Positions 57,013 through 64,000 of a stretch of 64,000 nucleotides of DNA are shown one piece after another. The notes under the pieces were generated by a model, which was not told the origin of the DNA, made no database searches, and saw only the letters and a list, made by a program, of their open reading frames with translations. The position numbers and the translations under genes were made by a program. This DNA is from Brachypterus glaber. Taxonomy: Eukaryota > Arthropoda > Insecta > Coleoptera > Kateretidae. Position 1 is the first letter of the stretch. Each line of letters opens with the position of its first letter. The DNA lies in assembly GCA_958510825.1 (NCBI GenBank), contig OY294054.1:10432019-10496018 (forward strand), given 5' to 3'.

Positions 57013-58249
57013 TACGTTTTAAGATCTGTAATGACCTTTCTGATACCCGACTCCATGAGGGTTTCTAAAAAAAATCTAAAAATTTTATGTTTGCCCTTTT
57101 GATAAAGTTCCTAAGATAAACTTTTTGTGACAGACAGTCGGACGGATGGACAACCGAGCGCAGCTGTAAGAGTTTTGTTTTTCATTTACAAGGTACGAAA
57201 TCCCAAAAACTGCAAAATAATTTTTAAAAATTTTACAAATCGTTTCTAAAGCAGCTACAGCGTTTTAGAACTCACGTTTTTCGAAACTTTTTTCATTATT
57301 TTATCTAGAATGACTCCTTAAATGATTTAATTTATTTCTGAATCTCCCTGTACATTCTCACTGTATAGCAAAGGTAAATTGCTTTATAACACACTAGTAG
57401 GTGCAGGATTGGATTAACCAATAATGAAGGCCCAAATTTGATTTCTCAAGTTACGTATGGAGAAAGCGAGGTTTAATTAAAACGTCTATTTACAGAAAAC
57501 TATTTGACATTAAGTTATATGCATATTAGTCAAAATTTAACGGAAAGCTAATTTTAGATTTTCCTTTATAGTTTCTTCCTTCGTAGGCAAATACTTTTTA
57601 CAAACAGGGTAATATGTCATAATTTTGTGTTGTAGGACAGAATATCCATTTCCAAAATATCTGCCGGCAAAATATCCACTCTGAGAAAAAATATATTTGT
57701 GCCAAATATAATTTTAATACACACAATTAAAAAGTATAACAAAATAGAGAACAAGAGTACAGTTTAATCTCCAGGAATAAACTTAGTTTTCTATCATAAA
57801 TATATTGGTGGTAAATAAATAATTTTTAACATATATTTCTTAATTGGCTCATTATCATTGTTATTGGTGATTATTTAAAAGTTTAATTTTAGTAATTAAG
57901 TTGATTAATTACCCTTAATATACAATCTATTTGCCTTAAATATTCTGAAAAAAAAAACAAATAAATTGTCTACTTAAACTCATTTTGTCAGTCACGGTTA
58001 GCTCTAAAAGCTAGCACGTTTATTTAAAATTTTGATCAAAATGCAAAAAACTAAACAACCACCCATTTTGCACCTTCGCAATATAAAAATTATTTTTTTT
58101 AACATAATGAATCATTATTAATGATAAAATAAAATATAAATAAAAGATAAGATAAAACAAGCCGTAAAGATATGTATTGCTACGCATTTCATTATACCTA
58201 TATACTATTGGTATATTTTCCGTACATTTTCCCAAATAAAAAAAAATAA
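57013..58249. other. no gene; repeat fragments
   Basis: GACAGACAGTCGGACGGATG near 57130 and a CAGGGAGATTCAGAAATAAA-type end near 57330 (reverse complement) indicate a remnant of the family at 39820-41401. The rest is unassigned AT-rich DNA. Confidence 0.45.
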
Positions 58250-58510
58250 ATAAATAAAAAAAAACTAAAAAAAAAATTTCAACATTTTGTTTTTAATTTT
58301 CTTTTTCTAAAAACGAACTTTTTTTTTAAATAAAAAGAAATTTTTTTTTTAATAAGGCCCTTTTTTAAAAAACCGAAAAAATACAAAAAAAATAAAAAAA
58401 AAATATTTAAAAAACAATTTCCAAAAAAAAAACTAAAAAATATTTTATAAATTTTTTTTTTTAATTTTGTTTTTGCGACAAACGAAAAAAACAATTAAAA
58501 TTATAGTTTT
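58250..58510. repeat. A/T low-complexity tract
   Basis: Almost entirely A- and T-runs. The 71-codon open frame on the - strand (58279-58494) is an artefact of this composition. Confidence 0.85.
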
Positions 58511-59028
58511 TTTATTTATTAAAAAAGTTTAACCCTCCATAAAATTGTTGTTTTTCGGCGGATTACTCAGCCATTCCATAGAATTTAAAACCAAGGTGCT
58601 AAATTTAAAATTGTTTATATGCCATACTTTTATAATGAAATATAAATTTTGAGTCTAAATTTTACATACCTCAATTAAAATTAATCTATTTTTCATTAGT
58701 AGCCCTTAAAATTATATTTTACACAGCATGAACGTACCCTAACAAAATTAATCAAAATTTATCCAATCGAAACACTTTTTTACGAAATCAAGTTACAGTT
58801 CGTTACAAATCGGCCAAACAATAAATTCCAGTTATAATTCATGTGTTGTATTTTAGTAGTGTTGTATTTTACTGTTAAATTTATAGTTTTTTGATTCAAA
58901 TTGTAGGTGTTGTTTTTGTTTCTTTGAGATAAATTAGAAAATAAAAGGTTAAAATTTTGGTGGAAATTTTGAAGTGTCCGTCATGTAGCGTCCGTCATCA
59001 CACATTTAATTTTGTCATATACTATACA
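58511..59028. other. no recognised gene
   Basis: AGTGTCCGTCATGTAGCGTC near 58973 and ATTTTATGTAGCGTCCAGCA near 59467 are similar words that enclose a MITE-C half copy. Confidence 0.4.
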
Positions 59029-59410
59029 CGGTGTATTTGAAATAGGGTCGGCAATTTTAACAGATGATTCTACATCATAAAATATGACAAAAAGTTCCTA
59101 TAAACATATGTCTAAAAATGCGTCATAAGGGAGCTACGCCCCTTTGAAAGTGGCTAAAAAAATCGGTTTTTATTTAATAACTCAGGAACCCTTTGAGATA
59201 TATCAACGAGGTTTTGCACGTCAACTAATCCTACCAAGGCCCATCTTTGTATGTCATTTTCACGTACTTATTTAAACCAGGGGTGTGCGAAACGGGGGGG
59301 CCTTATCAGTTTTTTGTCCCAAACTTTTTTCTGTGTAACTTTTTTGCAATTTAAAAATTATATATCTAGTACCAATGCCAACCACACTATAATAAAGTTT
59401 GAATTTAATC
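59029..59410. mobile_element. MITE-C family, left-half copy
   Basis: GATTCTACATCATAAAATAT, CATAAGGGAGCTACGCCCCT, ATAACTCAGGAACCCTTTGA, ACGAGGTTTTGCACG and GTCCCAAACTTTTTTCTGTG follow the order of the full copies. The right half is missing. Confidence 0.78.
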
Positions 59411-60429
59411 CTAAATCAAATTACTAATATTCGGGCGAAAAATTAAATAGATTTATTCCACTTCCATTTTATGTAGCGTCCAGCATCAGTTTAAAAAATA
59501 AAATCTTGTGAAACCCTAAATGCCAGATACTAATAGTAATTATCGGAACTTTCTTTCAGCTTTTTTGATTTTTAAAGTTTAGCCATCCATAATTTTTTTG
59601 TTTTTAGGGGGATAACTTTTAAAAACAATAGGGATCTTTCTCTCATAGAACTTTATGTTTCCTAAAAATTTGAAGTTAATCGGATTATTCGTTCTTTAGT
59701 TATCGTGTTAACAAAAATCGTGACATCCGATGAACAGACGGACAAAAAAAGTTTCTTATTTTTCCATGAAACAAATTTGTAATCAGGAATTTTTTGTCTA
59801 GGACGATTTTTGAAAATTTAGGAAATTTTGAAACTACCGTATAATACTATTCCAGCGCAGGCGCTATTAATAGTATAATATAACTAGTTCTTTATTGCTC
59901 CATTAAATTTTTACATTAAAAAAAATTACCAGCAAACGTCAACAAAAAGTAAAATAAATTAGAATACATTAGATTAGTACACACTAAATATTAAAGAATA
60001 TTGAGAAATTAAAAAAACATTGAAACAATAAAAATACGTTTCAATATTACTAGTTTTATTATTGAACAGATCGTATTTGTTGGAAAACATGTTTGTAGCT
60101 TCCGCTTGTAGTTATTAAACACTAGACCAGCGTATGCGCCTGGCAGTTTATTGTAAGCATAATTGCTAAATATTTAGAGCTTTTTTTATGATGTGGTTCT
60201 GTGTTTAGCAATTCTTAACGGATTTGGTTAAAAATTTTGATTTGTTTTGATAAAAGAAAATTAACAGTAAACTGTTATAATCCTTGTCTTTAAAAACAGT
60301 GGTTGACAATGACATTTTTGATCAAGATAGTTCTTATAATATTTTTCTGTAGTTTCTTAATTCTATTGGCATATAAGGCATATTAGGAAGGAAGTGATCA
60401 TTATAATTAGAAAATATATATCTAAAAAA
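59411..60429. other. no recognised gene or repeat
   Basis: AT-rich, with CGATGAACAGACGGACAAAA near 59730, another member of the dispersed GACGGAC words. Confidence 0.4.
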
Positions 60430-60584
60430 ATCAAAGACATCGCAAAATGTCTGATCAGAAATAGGTTAGAAAATTTTAAGGCATGATTTTATATAAAAAA
60501 TCTTCAAGCAAATTTTTATATAAAATCATGCCTTAAAAGTTTTTAACCTATTTCTGATCGTACATTTTGCGATGTGTTTGATTT
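60430..60584. mobile_element. 155-bp hairpin MITE
   Basis: AATCAAAGACATCGCAAAAT and AAATAGGTTAGAAAATTTTA are mirrored by the right arm (ACCTATTTCTGATCGTACAT, TTTGCGATGTGTTTGATT), and TTTTATATAAAA-type words lie near the loop. The arms match for about 70 bp with few mismatches. Confidence 0.88.
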
Positions 60585-61409
60585 TGTATATATTTTCTTT
60601 CATTTTAATAAAATAAAAAAAATTAAGTTTAACATTTTGTGAGTAAAAGCTGACTAAATTAAAATGTCTGCTTAAATCTTCTTTAAATTATTATCTTTCA
60701 TTATTAATGATTATTCCATCATACGTCAAGTATTTACTTTATACCAAAGAAAATGTATTTATTCTTTTACTTTTTGAGAAATCGGCTGGTCTGCCAACGT
60801 CTGAAGAGATATGGGAAGATAGATCGATCCTTATAGTCCAGAAAAAGTTAAATTTAATTATATATTAGCTTTAGTATTTATTTTAATTGTTCGCACTGAT
60901 GTTCAACATTAGGATAAGTCTTTTAAAATATTATTACAAACAAAATGCAAATTACTATACGTCGTTTTCGGAACTAAATACATACAGAGAAATTATTACT
61001 TAAAACAAGTACGTAATATTCAGATCAAGTGGTTTAAAAGTTTGTATATCCGCAAGCATGTTAGGTACTTAAATCAAATATATATTTTTTAATTGAAATT
61101 GAACACGTATCTTATTTGGACCAACAGTTAAAAACTTTTAACACGCAAAAGTGCTTGTTCTTATTTTTTAAAGACTTTCCCACTTGTTATGTATGATAAT
61201 GAGGAGAGAAAAACCAATACTACTTTTGCTGGACGAGAATAAGAAGATTGATTAATCTTAATGTGGATGCTGACATATATTTGGGCAATATCATTTGTAG
61301 AAGTGTAGAGAATTTAGTCTGCACTTGGGACACGCTCTGAGCCTCAATTTAGCATGCTTCGCGGTTGCCTCTCCCGAATCCCGCACTGTGGACCATTTTT
61401 TAGTAGTTA
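60585..61409. other. no recognised gene or repeat
   Basis: AT-rich sequence, with a slightly GC-richer piece at 61310-61390. Confidence 0.35.
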
Positions 61410-62196
61410 GGTGGGTGAGCCTATTACCATGTTAAGACATTTTATTTTTTGCTGCACTCAAATTTATTTGTAATCACTTGAAACTTTACTACATTAACAT
61501 AAAACACATCTTTATTCTAATGGGTAAAAAATAAACAGACTGCAGGAGCTTCGAAAAAAATATTATTGCTTTTTAAAAAAGATTGTATACTGAGAATATT
61601 AGGAACCCATGTCCCAAATATCGCTATAGTACTCGTAATAATAGTAAAGAACAAACTTACAAAGAATTATCTAACTAATAAGAAAATATTGTGTCACAAT
61701 AACCATTTGAGCTGTTTTTAAGTACACTTAAATAACAATTTGTCGTTTTTCGTAAGCACTGTTTATATACGTATCGATTACAATCTCATATCGGCCTGTC
61801 GATTCTCTTTGATTCAAAACCAGAACCAAGATTTAGAACTACTTAAACTAAATTCTCAAAAAATTACCTTTTTGCTTCATTATTAAGTGAAACAAAATAT
61901 GGGCCAAGAAAGTGCATGTTCGTGTCTACCTTATTACTTCTTGCCCTTTAATAATCGATGCTACCCAGCTTGCGATACTCAGCACAATTTAACAAGTTTT
62001 TATAGTCAAAGAGCACGAAACACGAACTGTAGTTTTGTGTAGCCATTACCAACTGGATACAGATACGTCACATTTACAGGTATCTTTTCGATATAACAGA
62101 TACACTAGCAGATCTATCTAAGACACAGAGGACGAACTGGTAAGTTTAAGAGGGGGAGGCAATATTAGGAATATGGCAGTAATTGGCTCACCCACC
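61410..62196. repeat. inverted GGTGGGTGAGCC pair about 0.8 kb apart
   Basis: GGTGGGTGAGCCTATTACCA at 61410 and its complement TGGCAGTAATTGGCTCACCC at 62174 could be the ends of a TIR element, but I see no target duplication and the arms are short. Confidence 0.45.
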
Positions 62197-62309
62197 TTAC
62201 ATTGTTAAGCCCCAATGAGTTTAAGTTATAATATTTGTACATATTGTTTAATAGAAGTTTGTAGAAGAAACCTAGGAGCTGTGCTGAACCACAGCTGCAT
62301 CGCAGACAT

Positions 62310-62460
62310 ATTTATTTATCTATTAATATAAACGGGAAACCCACTACAACCTAAATCTAAACTAAACTAAAATACAACTAACTTAACTAAGCCCCTCCAT
62401 ACTATATCAGGTACAACAGAAAGTTTATCTAGTGTAGCTCCTCTAAAAAAGATGTAAATG
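62310..62460 (-). mobile_element. possible LINE 3' tail
   Basis: TTTATTTATCTATTAATATA then AACGGGAAACCCACTACAA resembles the 3' tail of the LINE fragment at 8215 (ATTTATTAACGGGAAAACTC). Coding sequence is not recognisable beyond it. Confidence 0.5.
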
Positions 62461-62704
62461 AACATTTGTTAATGTTTGTTAATTTCTATTTAATTTCACT
62501 TCTATTGAAAGCGTGTCTATTAAAAGCGTGTCTCTTTGTCTATGTCTAGTTTCAAAGGTTTGGACAGTGCAGCAGACATTGATGTCTGTTATCATAAGTT
62601 AAGGCCCATAAAGGCACCATGGGCATTGACTTATGGCACTTAACATGAAACACTATTTCATTATTATTTCCAAGAATGGCTAGAGGCTGCATCTCACTTT
62701 ATCC

Positions 62705-62737
62705 ATATATGGATAATTATTATTATTATTATTATTA

Positions 62738-62775
<38 letters not shown>
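62705..62775. repeat. (ATT)n microsatellite
   Basis: About 23 ATT units with one ATC interruption. Confidence 0.92.
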
Positions 62776-62992
62776 GAAATGATAATATAATAATATATAG
62801 CCAATTCTATCACGTTCCTAAAATTTTTACACTAAAAAACAGATTCTTTGAACAAAAGGTTATTTACTTAAAAAAATTATGCTTTTACAAACAAATTATG
62901 CTTTTAATATGCCAAATAAATACCGAATTTGAAGTAATATAACCATTTCATTGTAAGGAAGTTTACATTTTCTTTTGGATCAGAGTTCATAA

Positions 62993-63392
62993 CAAGGGCG
63001 TAGATCTTTTTCTTCTATGGGGGGGGGGAATACCCAGGGCCGGCCTTTCAAGCCTCAAATTTGGCACCCCTAGCAAAAGAAAAACACCCTAAAATAAAGC
63101 TTTGTGCGCCTACAAAAAAAAATTGCCCCCCAAAAAATGCCATCAAGAAAAAAAGCTTTGTCCCTGACGGTTTCTACCAAACGTGGCGGCCCTACAAAAA
63201 AAATAACGCCCCCCAAAAAGTACCCTAAGACAAAAGCTGTGTCCCTGACGGTTTCTACCAAACTTGGCGCCCAAAAAAATACCAACAAGAAAAAACACTG
63301 TATCCCTGACGGTTTCTACCAAACTTGGCGCCCACGCCTATGGGGGGGGGGGTAATTACCCCCATTACCCCCCCCCCTCATCTACGCCCTTG
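62993..63392. mobile_element. 400-bp hAT-like MITE with tandem units inside
   Basis: The ends CAAGGGCGTAGATC and TCTACGCCCTTG are inverted and lie between perfect 8-bp direct repeats GTTCATAA (62985-62992 and 63393-63400), typical of hAT integration. Inside, TCCCTGACGGTTTCTACCAA is repeated at 63161, 63242 and 63303, and runs of nine to twelve G or C lie near both ends. Short open frames in both strands (63070-63355) are by-products. Confidence 0.93.
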
Positions 63393-64000
63393 GTTCATAA
63401 ATTAAAAAAATAATGTTTTGATGTCAGAGAATTTGTGTCCAAATCTGTTCTTTTTTTGGAAAAACAATCGGCAAGAGAATGTAGCAATACTACATTGTAG
63501 CATTTATTACAATATCTTATTTTTTCCTTGGCCGAGGTGTGTTAGTAGGTATGTGACTCACAATTTATCCCTTTTTCTAACTGGCCCTAAGCTTTTCTCT
63601 AATTCTCTTCAAGACCCTCTCGATTGTAAATCTATCTGACGAAACATTTTTCCATTCTTCTTTGGTAGAACTGTACCTACGACAGATTTTTTTTAAATAT
63701 ATTTTTAGTATCTTTAGTATTTTTTATTAGGTATCTTTGCTAAAATAAGTTCGAGACACTATACAAGCTGTTTAACAGCTCAGTGTGCCTCATCTTGCGA
63801 ATTATTGTTGTTATGTTATTAGTTAGGTTATTCTATATTTTTTATGTATTGTAAACTTAATGATATAAATAAATAAATAAATAAAAGTAATTAGCATCCA
63901 AAAATGTATTAAAGTCACCTTTTAAATTTAAGACACGTTTTTCCTTGCAGTAATTTATAAAACAATCAACCCTTGTTATTGACAAACGGAAGTTATAAAC
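63393..64000. other. no recognised gene; target duplication and AT-rich edge
   Basis: Starts with the right GTTCATAA duplication of the preceding element. AAATAAATAAATAAATAAA near 63870 may be another LINE tail. The 73-codon frame at 63418-63639 shows nothing I recognise. Confidence 0.45.

Noticed and set aside
58279..58494. Lys/Phe-rich 71-codon frame
   Set aside because: It lies in a low-complexity A/T tract.
61410..62196. Complete transposon bounded by GGTGGGTGAGCC
   Set aside because: Only about 18 bp of inverted match, no target duplication, and no second copy in the window.
63070..63355. Overlapping open frames on both strands
   Set aside because: They result from the tandem units and G/C runs of the hAT-like MITE.
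55161..64000. Next receptor exon (Gly-Phe-Asp region onward)
   Set aside because: I searched for the expected residues after the phase-1 donor and found none. It is probably beyond the window.
1..64000. Endogenous virus or LTR retrotransposon
   Set aside because: No gag, protease, integrase or envelope-like motifs and no long terminal direct repeats were seen. All reverse-transcriptase pieces are of non-LTR type.

Overview
The window looks like an insect nuclear genome, possibly a beetle (a low-confidence guess). The reasons are a strongly AT-rich background, an intron of more than 31 kb, a tRNA-derived SINE, decayed non-LTR retrotransposons (LINEs) with insect-type reverse transcriptase, and a dense load of small inverted-repeat DNA transposons (MITEs) and fold-back elements. 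I see nothing bacterial or viral.

The only host gene I can support is on the + strand. Two exons (22406-22572 and 54280-54434) encode consecutive parts of the extracellular ligand-binding domain of a metabotropic glutamate receptor-like class C GPCR. They are separated by a 31.7-kb intron, and the splice signals and codon phases fit together. The 5' exons and the transmembrane part lie outside the window or were not found. Nearly everything else is repeat DNA in introns of this gene.

Layout. 1-10.7 kb: fragments of a recurrent MITE (called MITE-C here), a SINE, a TGAATGGGAC-word MITE, a frameshifted mariner-like transposase (4956-6073, - strand), a fold-back element and LINE fragments. 10.1-18.6 kb: one decayed LINE broken open by nested insertions, including a 5.15-kb terminal-inverted-repeat element and a hAT-like element with an 8-bp target duplication. 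19.7-21.6 kb: a fold-back element carrying a 958-bp piggyBac-like element flanked by TTAA. 21.7-22.0 kb: a tRNA-derived SINE. 22.4 kb: first receptor exon. 23-47 kb: many MITEs; six to eight unrelated ones in the window repeat a terminal word inside themselves. 44.4-47.4 kb: two long inverted repeats. 47,746-50,230: 35 copies of a 71-bp satellite with a mostly trimeric higher-order pattern. 52,447-54,108: eight units of about 205 bp, also trimeric, ending 171 bp before the second receptor exon. 54.5-64 kb: a duplicated MITE just after that exon, a transposon-end copy, hairpins, and a 400-bp hAT-like MITE with an 8-bp target duplication.

The most striking patterns are the shared internal-word architecture of several unrelated MITEs, the two trimeric tandem arrays in one intron, and the insertion history that can be read from the split LINE. 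No novel protein-coding system is visible.
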